64,000 nucleotides of DNA from NCBI GenBank assembly GCA_951799445.1, contig OX637297.1:14012001-14076000 (forward strand). Direction: 5' to 3'. The translations under genes were made by a program, and so were the position numbers. This document shows positions 34,404 to 46,500 of this stretch, in pieces. The notes under the pieces were generated by a model. The model searched no databases. It was not told where the DNA came from and saw only the letters and a program-made list of their open reading frames with translations. This DNA comes from Pseudisothecium myosuroides. Its lineage: Eukaryota > Streptophyta > Bryopsida > Hypnales > Lembophyllaceae. Positions within the stretch are counted from its first letter, which is position 1. Every line of letters begins with the position of its first letter.

Positions 34404-35600
34404 TTACTCTGTGCTGCGACAGACGTCGTCGTCAGAAGTGACCTGCAAGGAGTCCGCCTTAGTGTCCGTGATTCGTTCCCCTAAAAACTCCCCCGTGCTC
34501 TTTGCTTGTGTACTGTGAATGTCTATGTTGTTGTCTGCAATGTCAGAGTGGACCTTCCCCTCAAAAGACTGCTGCGTCATCCAGTAAATTTCGTCGCCGT
34601 CTTTTCCTTTTTTCTCTGCGCTTTGGCCTTCAACATCATCAAAGGAGGTGTACCTCAATGGAGTTGGCGAAGCCGTCGTCTGAGGTCGCAATGCCAAGGC
34701 CGCATCGAGTAGAGTTTCAAAATTTTGGACCTCGTACCTACAATGCATTAATTCACTGCACCCTTAGTGAAAAGCAACAGGAATCGCATTCCGCCAACAA
34801 AGGTATGACGAGCACAGCCCACAGAACGCATCCGCTTGGCGGTCAAAAGTCCTAGCTGCGCTAACAGCAACGAATACGGGCAGAGAGAAATGCCAATGGA
34901 CCTTCCTCTTGGAAGGATTTCATCTGCTCTGTAGACAAAGACACTGTACTTTGAAAACTATTCCTTGACGAGAAAGATACAAAAACCTATGCTAAGAAAG
35001 GCATTCCGCAGACTCCCTTTAAATCCATGGCGGTTTTTTTTGTTTGCACTCTCAGCTATTTGCGGAATTGTAGAGCGGTGGGCAGAGCAGCGCTATGGAT
35101 TTTTGTTCCTTTCCATGTCCTTTGCGCATGAAAGGACGTCCAAGAAGTTGCACTGTCCGACGATTTTTAGAAGTCTATGTTGCATGGCCATTTATGGACA
35201 CTCTCTCACAAGCGGCGTGAACTATACATAATTCAGCTACAGGCGTGCATGGTAACACAAGTTCAGTCAGTATGGTTTCCCCGAAGCTAAACATCGACAG
35301 CATTGCGATTACCATAGTTAATTTCCGACACACGAAAACGGCATCACTTACACGGACTGTCCAAGGCCGCACAGCTATTTGAGACCAACGTGATTGCCGC
35401 AAATTCTTATCCAGCGCTTCATCTCCAACAGGGTCACTACAGGCATCTCCCTTAGGTGTCCACAAAATCTTTCCTATGTCTTCCTCCACCAAGTCCGGCC
35501 AATATTTTCGAAATTACCAACCGCTGGACTTACGGTTGACAAAGGTCATGGAAGACGTGACCTTCAAAGAATCCTCTGCTGTTGGCGTCCTCCTATATAG
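34404..35600 (-). pseudogene. Decayed minus-strand gene, family not recognised
   Basis: Two coding-like stretches are seen. 35600-35352 contains V-T-S-S-M-T-F-V-N-R-K-S-S-G-W, a TAA at 35516-35514 (CAA would fit), then F-R-K-Y-W-P-D-L-V-E-E-D-I, and ends at CCGT/GTAAGT, a strong donor. 34748-34404 contains Y-W-M-T-Q-Q-S-F-E-G and S-L-Q-V-T-S-D-D-D-V. The sequence between is not open. Texture, strand and decay style resemble the 0-5 kb locus, so it may be another CACTA accessory gene. No domain is recognised. Confidence 0.35.
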
Positions 35601-37110
35601 AGCTCCCCCCGCACATGTTTCCTCTGTGCAGCCGATTGCATTTGCCCTACGTACCCATCAAGCTGTCCTTGTCGGGCAACGAAGGTATGTCACCTCCGCA
35701 CTGCATTCCTGATTAGCAAAGCTGTCGCCTCACAATTTCAATGGCAGATATAGAAATTGCTGTCACTCTATTGAGTTGCGGTGGCATGATTGGGATTTGA
35801 TGAGATTACATTGAGTGTTCCTGGATTTCATGAGGATTTGATTTCTTCAACAAAATTACACATGTTTCCCAATGATCATGTAAAACTACTTGAGGAGTTG
35901 TAAAGGCTGTTGTTGTTGGCCATGAAATTCAGAGTTATGCAGCAACAGCTGTCGAGGAGTGCATCTGTTTGTGTTGTACTGGGAAGATTCAGAGATGAGT
36001 TTTTACATGTGTCACTGACATATCATCCTCTGTATACCATGTTTTTCAACAGAGTTTCCCTTGTTTCTGTCAGCGCAAGAACGAAGAGGCCAGCAGCAAA
36101 TAATCCAACATGCCCAAGTCAACACGCAGGTTTTGCACGTCGATAAATTCCCACCCTTTTCTTCTTAATTTCCTGAAGACGTGTCATAACTTATGTTCCT
36201 CTCAAACATAAGAAATAGGTTCGTGTTTGTGAGCAAAGGAACTTATGGCTGAGCTACAATTGCGTTTCAGAGGCGCTGCAAATATTTGAATGACTACTCC
36301 CACGGAGAAGAAGTTCTGGACGTCATGCTCCAGTGGCTGATGGATTACTCAGCATAGAAGTGGTACAAGTTCACTTATAAGACATGGACCATTAGCAAGG
36401 TCACATTGTATACACTGTATGCAGCCAAAGCCTGTGTCCTCTCGTCACGTAACCAGGGGTTCACGCCAATAAGTTGGAACCGCGTCCTTGAATAGCCGTG
36501 AAGGCTGTTCAAGGCTCTTTCACATATATAGTTCTTGTTATTCCATTAGTCAGTGCCCTCTGTTGTACAGATAGTGGATTTCCCAAAGGCTGCCCTCCAG
36601 TCTTTATATTTTATGTACGTGATGGCCGTAGCATTTCTGTTTCTATGGAAGTGCATTTGCACTATGTACTTCACATAACTTTCTATGTATGAATCCATAT
36701 TTTGAAGACAAAGCGCATATGTTGAGTGCTTGTACGCTTTCTGGTAATTCATTACATGTTGTCGCTTGCCCTCTTGAAGCACTCAGTCATTTTTGTTCTC
36801 CCGCAAATTACCATGTGTATAGTGCACTGAAACATATAATGAATTTGAATTTTGCGGACAGATTGTATTCAACTCTTGCTAGTGACTATCGTCTTCTATG
36901 TAACTGACGGCCGGCTCCCACATTCTGAAAAGCATTTTGCAAAGTAGCGGGTACTGCGTGCCCATGGTCCGCTGTGTTACGTAGATCCAAACAAAGTTGT
37001 GCATCCAGTGCATAAACGTGAAGGGAGGTGCACAGAGCAGGTGCATGCCCTTCCGTTATTTTGACATGAGCTCGTGGAAGTCATAGCTTGCAGACTTTCG
37101 AATGTGTAGA
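35601..37110. other. Spacer without recognisable gene
   Basis: Mixed sequence with several short frames on both strands, none with a domain or continuous coding texture. Probably decayed element DNA that continues the previous unit. Confidence 0.4.
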
Positions 37111-37114
37111 AGAC

Positions 37115-37159
37115 TGTGAGCGCTTATTTACCCACCCTTGGTAAATAAGTGAGCACAGT
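37115..37159. repeat. Imperfect inverted repeat at a composition boundary
   Basis: GACTGTG, four bases, CTTATTTACC, a 7-base loop, GGTAAATAAG, four bases, CACAGTC. Both arm blocks pair perfectly. It lies where the mixed-composition block ends and the AT-rich spacer begins, so it may be an element end or a transcript hairpin. Confidence 0.6.
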
Positions 37160-40100
37160 CAAGCTCTAAGTGTTTTGGGGTTTAATTCATTCTATGGGTG
37201 CCTAGCATTTAATTCATTGTGCCTTCCAAGCAATGGATCTTTTCTAAATCCTAAACATACTTAAGGTTGCAAGAAAACCAAGGGAATCAAGAAAAACTAC
37301 CCAATTTGTAATGTTTACTCTAATTGGGGCATACCAACTAGGCCGCTGTGGTTTTTGAATGAAATGTGAAAAAGTCTAAATTTAGCCATATAGGAAGAGA
37401 GAGAATTTCATTCCATTTCTAAAAATATAAAACTCAACATTATACAACCTTCCTAGCAAAAGTTATGGACGGATGAAAATCTAGCTTCTATAAGTCTATC
37501 CAAACTTCATCCTTGGATTTAGACTCTTTTCTTATTCTATTTTACTTCAAGTTTTTGACCCCGATTCTATATTTCCCACTTCTACCCAAGTTCTAAGTTT
37601 GGACTTAGATGGATGAATTTTACCCTATTTCATCCACATCCTAACCCAAACTTCATCTGTGGTTTTCTACTAACCTACAACTTGAACTCTTGTTTTTGTT
37701 TCACTTCTGGATTCTAGATTTATGTTTCTACCTAAGTTTTCATTCTTGTTCCTCTTGGATACTCCTAAATGTTTTTTATCCAATTTTGGTGGTAGACTTC
37801 ATCCCTTCATATCTTATTCGTTTTAACTCTATTTTCTAAGTGTCATATGTTTTCGGAAACCTTAGTCTAGAGATTTTCTACAATAATCTGAAATTAAACT
37901 TAGAATAAAAACTATTCTTAAAGGTCTGAACCTAACTTGTAACTTCGGCTATGGTTTTGCAATTTAAACAAAAGAATTTCTACCTCCTTTTCTTTCTTCA
38001 CTTGATTTCTTTTCTCTCTATCTCTTTCTCACCTCAATTATTGAAGTCAAATCATAGACTTGGCCTAAAGAAGATATTATTCCCTACTAGAGACAATTAG
38101 TCAAATCCTCTAAGATCTTGTCTCCCTTGTCTAAAAGTCAATAATTTTAGACCCTTATCTAAGTCAATTATCCAATTTGCCCAAGATTGTTGTCCCCCTA
38201 TCCCAAGTCGATAATTGTCTAATCTACAATTCTAATGGCTAATTGAATTTTGGAAATCAAAAGTCCTATCTTATCACAATTTTCTCCCACCCCCAAAAAT
38301 CAAACAAGAGGAAGCTTAACTTGATTTTTCTTGAACTATTCCTCTGCTTACTAAACCTCTTTCCGAACTGTTGTTAGGCTGGACCCCCTTTGAACATTGT
38401 GATGAATTTCTTGCTGACTGTTGATTTTATTCCGACTATTGCTGGCTGCTGACTTCCTTCCAACTGTTGCTGGCTGATACCAAGTGGCTTGATTTTAGAT
38501 TGTTTTCTCCCCTTGCTTAGTCAGGTTTGAATTACTTGATGCTGGTTTTTTTGATAGCTCCTAGCTCAGTCTGGGGTTGAAGGCTAGGGACTCGGTTGAT
38601 TTAGACGAGCTGCCTAGCATTCTCTAATCGACTGAAACAAAGGACCCCAGGTCCTTGGTGATCCTCTCTTTTGTTTGAATTGACTAGGAATTCTAGTCTA
38701 ACTTAATCAAAGTGAAACAAAAGTGGCCTCTAAACAACCCGATTTTGTCTCTCTTCACATTGATGTGGGCTTCTGGCTGCCTCTCTCTTTACACAATGAC
38801 TCTAACTAAAGACGAAGATGACTTTGACCCTTGTTGTTTTCTCTTTTGGGAATTGATTATGGACTCTAGAAGGCCAGAGCTAATTTGCAAGCCTGATCTA
38901 ACTTTGATTCTGGTTCTAATTACCACTAATTTTGTAGGATGGTATGGGCTCTTGGTCTTCACCAACTAGTACCTAATTGACATCTTGTTTTGGTTTTCCA
39001 GCTTCCTTTCCAACTAATTGAAGTAGATGCGGTTTTGATTTCTTTTGAGATTTTTTAAAAGAAATATGAATGACTAGATCTGACCCCTATTTAGGGTCTT
39101 CCTTTTCTCAAGACTTAAAATGTACTAGAAATTGATTGGATCTAGTTCTAACTGATTTAAACTCTGTTTTGATTTTTCTTTTGGGACTTTTAAAGTGAAA
39201 TTTGAACTCTAGTGACTGTTGGTTTCTCTCGGGACTATTTTTTTTGATTCTGACTAAGTTTTATTGACTGGAACACAATCCACTCTGTTTCAACTGATTA
39301 GGACTTAATAGCGAGTACTATTTAAACTAGAACTGGACCTCTAAACAACTCCAATTTAATTGTTTTGTTTAAACTAATTCGGATTGCTAACTGCCTTGCC
39401 TAAACTAAAAACAAAGGGATCCTTAACTGCTCAATTCTCCCTTCTAAGACGAAGTTGGAAATCTTAACTAGCTTGAATCAAACTGAACAAAAGGAGCCCC
39501 TTACCCCTAGATAGGCCTAAGCTAGTTCTTGTCCCAAACTTAATTGAAACTCTAATTTAGCTTAAGGATGACTAGAAGCTTGATTTGACACAAAAAAGTT
39601 AAGGGTATGGTTAACTTGGCATAGGGGGTTCGAAGCTTCGACATAATTTTAATAACACTCTAAGTTCTATCAACTTTGAAACATCCAAAGCCAAAGCTTT
39701 GCCGTCAAATTTAAAACACTAGAATTTCACTTTTAGAGAAGCTAGAGCTTCACCATCATAGGGGAAATGATAACACAAGGGGTAAGGTTAGCCACAAGAC
39801 ACCACGTCAATAATCAAGTTAATACACAAACCAAATCTCAACCAAAATCCACACACCTTTAGGGGAATTCTCAATTAAGGAATCTCTACTTGAGTTTGTG
39901 TAAACTTAACAATAGACATTAGAGGTCCTCCTAAGTGACATTGACAAGGTAAGGAGGGGGAATTCTCTAGGATTAGTAAAAGATTAATAATAGACACCAA
40001 CAAAAATTCGCAACAAGCCTTCAATAAGGCAATAAGAGAAAACTTTGAAGGGACCTCAATGTCCTTCAAAGAGAGCTCCGGAAACACCAACAATAGAGCT

Positions 40101-41741
40101 AAAATGCTCCAAAAACACAACGTGGCCTAAAACGGCCAAAATCCAACTAAATGAATCTAAATGTGTAAAGTGAGCCAAAATATGGCTACAAGGTATGTTT
40201 GTGAGAGGGAAATGAACCCCTTTATATACATTTCCAAGGGCACTCACGCCCTCTCTTTTTCCTAGTAGTAATCTTATCATCTAAGATTTTCATCCTAAAT
40301 AATCAATTTTGACTTTCTACTCTGATCCAAACTTCTAACTTTTGGAGATTAACTCCAAATTGAAAACCAATTGCGCTGTTGGCTTCAGAAGGTATTTTTT
40401 GTCTTGGAGAACCTCCGCCCCATATCCAAACTCCAAAAAACGCAACATAACCTATCGCTAACTGAACACCAAAACGGGGTAAAAACCCAAATCTTGGGGG
40501 TTGACTTTTCTGAGAAAAGTAAATAGCCTAGGTTCTTTAGTAGGTATGGGGGAGTAAAAAGAAACCTAGCTTTGACCTCATTCCGATTTCGTATGCTCCC
40601 GGTATGCAAGTCAACTCCACCGTAAACTTCAAATTTGCCAATTATCGTGGAATCTCGCCGGTTCAGGCATTTTTGGCTATCGGAATGTCTTGAAACTTAG
40701 TGGAGCATCTTATTAGCATAAAAAAATCTAATCGAATTTTTAATGAGATTTTACCGCAACCTGGGTACTCTCTAGGAATTTTCCATCGTAGGTTTTGGCG
40801 ATTGACCGTCCGAAAGGGCATCTTCTGGAAGTCTGAAAATTCCGAAACTTTTTATGGAACCTCTCATGGAGTTCCACAAAGGATGTGCAAGCTCATATTT
40901 TTACTTTGCACAAAGGTCAGAGGAGAATCAAATTCTGTCTTCTCCTTTTAATTCCGGCAACTAAAAAATCTTTCACATACAAGGGAATCTTGGCAAGTCG
41001 ATTTCGCCATTGAGTCCCAAATGTGATTTCCATCCTAGAACACCATACTCCACCCGTAGATTCCTCTTACGGGTCCATCTTGAGTTTGTGACTCATGCAG
41101 GCCAACAATTGGGGTTTCCGCTATTTCTTCGATGCTATGGGGAAAGTGAAACCTATCTCTGGGAATGCACTTAGAACCTCAACAGTGTTCCCTCGAACCA
41201 ATTTTAGCCATAAGATGTCACATGTACCATAGGTTTGGGCTGTTTGGGCCAGATTAGCCTTTAATTCTACTATTTACCTGTATTTCCACGTTTTAACCTA
41301 TGTACAAGTGAAAATGGGATTTATTTGGGGAAAAACAACCTATAGGGGATCAAATGCTATATTGATACGTGACATACCTATTTTGATCTTACACTCTTTT
41401 TTGGGCTTTTTGTATATAAAACTATACTTAAATTTGTAAAAATTGAAAATAAGAAAACTCTGAATCCCCAGTGACGAATTGGGGGCTCACAAAGATGACC
41501 TTCACAATGTGATGGAAAACGAAGAAATTGTCTTCGTATATTGTGTGCACTTGTCAACATAGAATGCCAATCGTCTATTCTTTATTGGATCCGGAATGAA
41601 CATCATTGGTTTCCTGGACTAATGAATGTGTCTTTCATGGGGGTCTACGGCAACCGAAAGGATGTTGTTGTAGACAAAATGGAATTTTGTAGGGTACATG
41701 AAGTTTTCCGCGTTTGTTTTAGTTCTTAGTCAAGGGAGAAT
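37160..41741. other. Long gene-free spacer
   Basis: About 4.6 kb with no protein-like frame on either strand. It is rich in repeated words around AACTGATT/GACTCTAA (38-39.6 kb). From 40.4 to 41.1 kb CCGAAAC and similar words resemble retroelement noncoding sequence, but no ends or domains are seen. It stops at the fold-back CACTA element. Confidence 0.45.
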
Positions 41742-42844
41742 CACTAGTAGAAAATTCAGTGACCAAATTAACAAAAATTCAACACGAAAGTGTTGATTTT
41801 TTTGTTGATTTGGACAAGTTAATTTGGGCACTTCTAAACAGAAAAGTGTTAATTTTTTTGTTAATTTTTTGTTGATTTGGTCATTTACAAATTTTTGAAG
41901 AAATCAAATTTCAAACGAAGGCCATTAAGAGGCCGCCACGTGGCAGCGCCTCATTGGTTCATTTTTAATTTTTTCAAATATTAAAATTGATCATTAAAAT
42001 AGTGCCACGTGGAATCCCGCCAACTGGACTGCCCGTATAGAAGCCCGCCAACTAGATTGGCCACATGGCAGCCCACGTGGCACTATGTGCCAAACCCAAG
42101 GTTCGAACCTTGGACCTCCCACTTGGGAGGCCATAGCTCTAAAACCATTGAGCCACCCATTCATGTTGTATGCACATGAGGGGTACTTCTTGGTACTTAT
42201 CTACTTCGGACATTAGAAATGCCTCTTTTGTGTAATTTCAGTAGACTTTGAACGCCGTTTTCACATAGTAAATCAATTTTTTTTCTCAAACTTTGAACTA
42301 AGAAAAGTTAGAAAATAAAGTAAAGATTCATCTCCAAAAAACGGTTTGTGATTTGGAGCTTTTAATAGAAAGTTATGAATTAAAAACCAAGGCAATGTTT
42401 AAAAAAGAATTGGTTTAACATTTTCAAACACTGACTTGGTTTTTTATTCATAACTTTCTTATAAAAGCTCTGAATTACAAACGGATTGTTGGAGGTGAAA
42501 CTTAGTTTTATTGTGCAACTTTTCTTAGTTCAAAGTTTTCGAAAAAAAGTTATTTTTCTATGCCTAAATGACCTCTGAAGTCTGCTATAGTTTCAAAAAT
42601 CGACTTGTAACCATTTTTTAACAAAAAAGTGTTGATTTTTAGGTCCCCTTTGTCCAAATCAACAAAAAAATGTTAATTTTTTTGTTCTTTTGGACTTGTG
42701 CTACCTGAATCAACAAAATTATTTTGCCCATTTAGTTAACTAGTGCCAAATCAACAGAAAAGTGTGAAAATGGTCGATACAGTACCTAAATTGACAAAAA
42801 CTTGTTGATTTTTTGTTGATTTGGACACTAATTTTCTACTAGTG
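41742..42844. mobile_element. 1.1-kb fold-back CACTA element with AAT target duplication
   Basis: Left end CACTAGTAGAAAATT, right end its inverse AATTTTCTACTAGTG, flanked by AAT at 41739-41741 and 42845-42847. The inverted similarity continues for about 45 bp (CAAATTAACAAAAA and relatives). A second, inner inverted repeat spans about 42240-42590: ACTTTGAACTAAGAAAAGTT-type and GGAGCTTTTAATAGAAAGTT-type arms around a centre near 42410. No transposase is encoded. The 5'-CACTA..TAGTG-3' ends with 3-bp duplication are those of the CACTA (En/Spm) superfamily; the element would depend on a transposase supplied elsewhere. Confidence 0.9.
42090..42158 (-). other. tRNA-like sequence inside the fold-back element
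   Basis: On the minus strand GGGTGGCTCAATGG (A-box-like) is followed by CCTCCCAAGTGGGAGG (hairpin) and CCAAGGTTCGAACCTTGG, a perfect T-arm-like palindrome with a B box (GGTTCGAACC). The 3' acceptor strand does not pair with GGGTGGC, so a functional tRNA is unlikely. It is best read as a tRNA-derived or SINE-like piece captured by the element, possibly still a Pol III promoter. Confidence 0.5.
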
Positions 42845-42847
42845 AAT

Positions 42848-43520
42848 GCCGTCAAGGGCACCCAAAAATGTGCAGTAGGGGAGTCTTAGCGCTGCATGTT
42901 TTGCCAAGGCAATGTCTTTAAAGTTCCGTCCATTAGAACAGGGGACTCTGTATCATGCATGTCTATGTGGCTAATGTGATTTGCTGGTGGACGGAACTCA
43001 TGTCCTGGTCAGACTTTTTTTTCTTCAAGTATGGGTGCATTGCCATCGTCGGTATAGAATGCAACTTTTCAAGGAATTTATAGGCGAGATTCGTGTCTGA
43101 AGAAGTCGCCTACGTCATAGTACCATGTGCTGTCTTCATGTGCGATTAGTGCGTGGATGTAGTGTGCAAGGGTTGTGGCAAAGCTACTGGGTGAGAGGTT
43201 CATTGACGGCGGTCTTCATGGATCCGTGAGGGATTTTTGCACCCATTCTTTGAGCTTCTTATAGGTAAAGTTGTTAATTGTCTTCCGAAGTGGACTCTGA
43301 CACCGCTGAATAGAAGATAAAAACATAATCTTCTTATACTATGATATAGCGTTCCAATATATGGAGCTGGGGTGCATGCGCATTTGCTATGTGGAGAGGG
43401 CTTCTAACGTGAAATGCAATGTCTAATAGTGTAGACTATGGATGGACAAATACTGTCATATGAAAATACTGTGAATGAAGTCGCTAGTCCTTCCTGATTT
43501 ACAGTAGCAAAAGTAAGTGT
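42848..43520. other. Spacer, probably 5' noncoding part of the CACTA element
   Basis: No coding on either strand. It lies directly before the first coding segment of the TNP2-like gene. I searched for a CACTA-type terminus here and found none that I could pair with a right end. Confidence 0.35.
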
Positions 43521-43521
43521 T

Positions 43522-46500
43522 GTGGCTCATAGCATCATCATACAGAGAATGGCTTCTAGAGCAAATTTGTTGGCAACGTATTACATCGAATGCTCCATTG
43601 CATCAAAGCAAGGATTAGCGGAGTACTTGTGCGCCTGTAAGAAATGCAGAGGTGCCAGAGTTCTAAAGGTGGACACAGTCGCCCGCCATCATAGGGTGCA
43701 TGGACGAGATCTGTATTTGCAGTACCCTGTCCTAGTGAGCTACACATGCCCTTACACTCACAGGCGACGTTTTGTTACGAAACACATTTTTTGCCCTTGA
43801 ATTGATGAAGGTTTATGGTCCCTTCTATTAAAGCGCAGGGAGACCCTCAATAGCTATGGTAACATTGAAATTGAAAGAACCTGGGTTGAATGTAGACTGA
43901 GACTGGTCAAAGCATTGGAGTTCCAACAAACGAAGGGATGGATGGAGGGGAAGATTACTTCCGCGAAGTGGAAGAGGATGACAGAGGCCCGCATGAGTTC
44001 GTGTGGTCGGAGAGGATAAGTGTAGATGTCGTTGCCATTGTGAGGGATGCATATGCACGCATGGACCATTTGCACGCTAAAATTCATAAAGCAGCTGGAG
44101 AGGAGGCCGATGAGGTTGAAGAAGATTTGCATTTCGAAATGCATGGTCCATCTTATGACGAATTACTACGGGAGTCAAACGAGCGCGTATATGAAGGCTG
44201 CAAGCTGAATCCCCTTGAAGTGTCAATAGTCCTCATCACGATGTGCAGTTTGTTTTCCATCCCTTACACCTTCCTGGACAAGTTGCTGAAATTCCTTTCG
44301 CAGGACTTGCTTCCCAAATCCAACTGTCTTCCCCGCACTTTGTATGAGGCGAGGCGAATGGTGCTAAAACTGGGATTGTCACATGAAGCCATTCACTGTT
44401 GCCCAGATGGACATGACTGTGTTGTTTAGAGGAGAGAAATCCAAGTACGTGGAAGGCTCAACCACTGTCCCGTCAAAGGTGTTGCGGTATTTTCCAGTCA
44501 TAGACCAACTTTGCAGAATGTTCCAGTGCCCTGACATTGCAAAATTCATGAGATTTCACGCAACCAAGAAGTTCAAAGATCGTGTCATGAAATCGAATGT
44601 AGATGGGGAGCAGTGGAAACACATAGATGAAATGTACCCTAATTTTGCTACCATTCCAACAGACCTCCGCGTCAATCTCGTAGGTGATGGAGTCAATCCT
44701 TATGGGAACCAATCTGCAAAGCACTCAGTGTGGCCTATCCTCTTGGCAATATACAATTTGCCGCCTTGGATGACCACGAAAACTTTATTTTTGAAGCTTG
44801 TGTTATTAATACCCGGGCCGCAGGCCCCTGCAGCAGAGGTCATTGACATTTACCTCGAGCCACTAGTAGAAGATTTGGTGAAATTGTGGGAGGGAATTCC
44901 GGCTGTTGATATGTCCATGCTTGTGGGCTAGAGAAACTTCACTCTGCGGGCAATGTTGATGTGGTTGGTTCACAATTTCCCAGCTTATGGGCTTCTATCG
45001 GGGTAGCAGACAAAGGGCTACCGAGGTTGTCCACTTTGCGGAGAGGAGACAACATTAGAGTATTCTGGAATATTGCAGAAGATGGTTTATTTGGGTTCCC
45101 GACGTTTTTTGGACCTGTAGCATCCGTTTAGGAATGCTAGGAGAGCTTTTAATGGACGAGCGGAAAGGTCGGCTCTTCCACGGCATCCGAGCGGCCAACA
45201 AATATATGCCAATGGCGCAGAGCGGGACCAGTTCATTCGCAAAGGTGGAGTGGAGGAGTCGGATCAGGATCCAGTAAAAAAGCACGGAGTCAAGCGCGTT
45301 AGCGTGTTTTTCCGACTTCCTTATTGGGCGGTAAGATTAGCTGACCATTTCGCATTCACTTTCAATTCCCAGAGAGGATGTGCTGTTACAGGGCTTCATT
45401 TGTAAAGGAAGAAGGTGCGGCGGGTGGCAGCTGTCATATATGTCAAGTCGAACGACGTTCAACCTACAGTCCGATGATTGAAGTGCAGTTCTTGGATTTG
45501 TTGTTTACATAGCACGGGGGCTTAGTAGCAATAGATGCATTGTATGCAAGATGGAAGAGGCCTTATCCATAATGCAATGAGGCATTTCACATGTCCAGTT
45601 GATGAATCTTTACGGTGTGGCGCATGTCACATTGCGCTTTGCGTATTAGAATGTTGTTTTGTGGTCAACGGCGATGTTTGGGAGGCAATAATTGGTCAAC
45701 ACTTACGCATGGATGACCGGAATTGTGCATCATTTTCGTATGTTTCATAGCATAAGACGCATTGTTTTGGTTGATTATGAGAGGAAACAATTGACAGCAT
45801 GTGCAAGTTGTTTTTTGTGAGTGCATGTTCTTGATATGTGGCATTGCTTTGAGCATCAGCATGTTGCATGATTCGTCTGGAGGTTCCTTTTTTCAGAAAA
45901 CAGGGTACTGATTACGACAGGAAATTCCAGTCGATGAATTGTTGCATAGCTGCAACAACTATTTAGTTTTCTGTGACGATAGTTGAAAATGTCCAGGATA
46001 GGAGAGAACGGAAGCCCTTCTTGGCAGTCCTCAGTGACAGAGGGAAAGCATTTTCTGCAACTCTGTTGCGAATCACAGGTGAGTGCAGGTGCAGAGGCAA
46101 CTAACTTGTATGGACAGCAGCAGATCGGGATTCTTCTGGTCAGTGTCGTTTTTTGAAAACCATGTGTAGGTGTGGTTCTTTTAATGGACTTCACGAAGGA
46201 GCGCAGTGTGACATGTTTGAAGTCGGTCATTTCAGTGTGGGAAACTAGGGGCGAATGATTGTCTGAACTTGAGTGCCGTTTTTGCTTGATTTAGGTCTGA
46301 GGCCTTGTCCGCTGCTTGCTTTTTGCTGTGCATTTGTGTCTTTGAACACGGCACCATTTTTCTCATTGATTTGTAATTTTCCATTGCAGGATCTTCCTTG
46401 CAAGCACACCTTTGATGTCATGCATTGTGAAAAGAACATATGCGAGACTTTATTGAAATTCCTTTTGGGCAAGAACAACACCCCGGCAGTGAGGCTGGAT

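Noticed and set aside
42090..42158. Functional tRNA gene
   Set aside because: The acceptor ends do not pair and it lies in a transposable element; kept only as tRNA-like.
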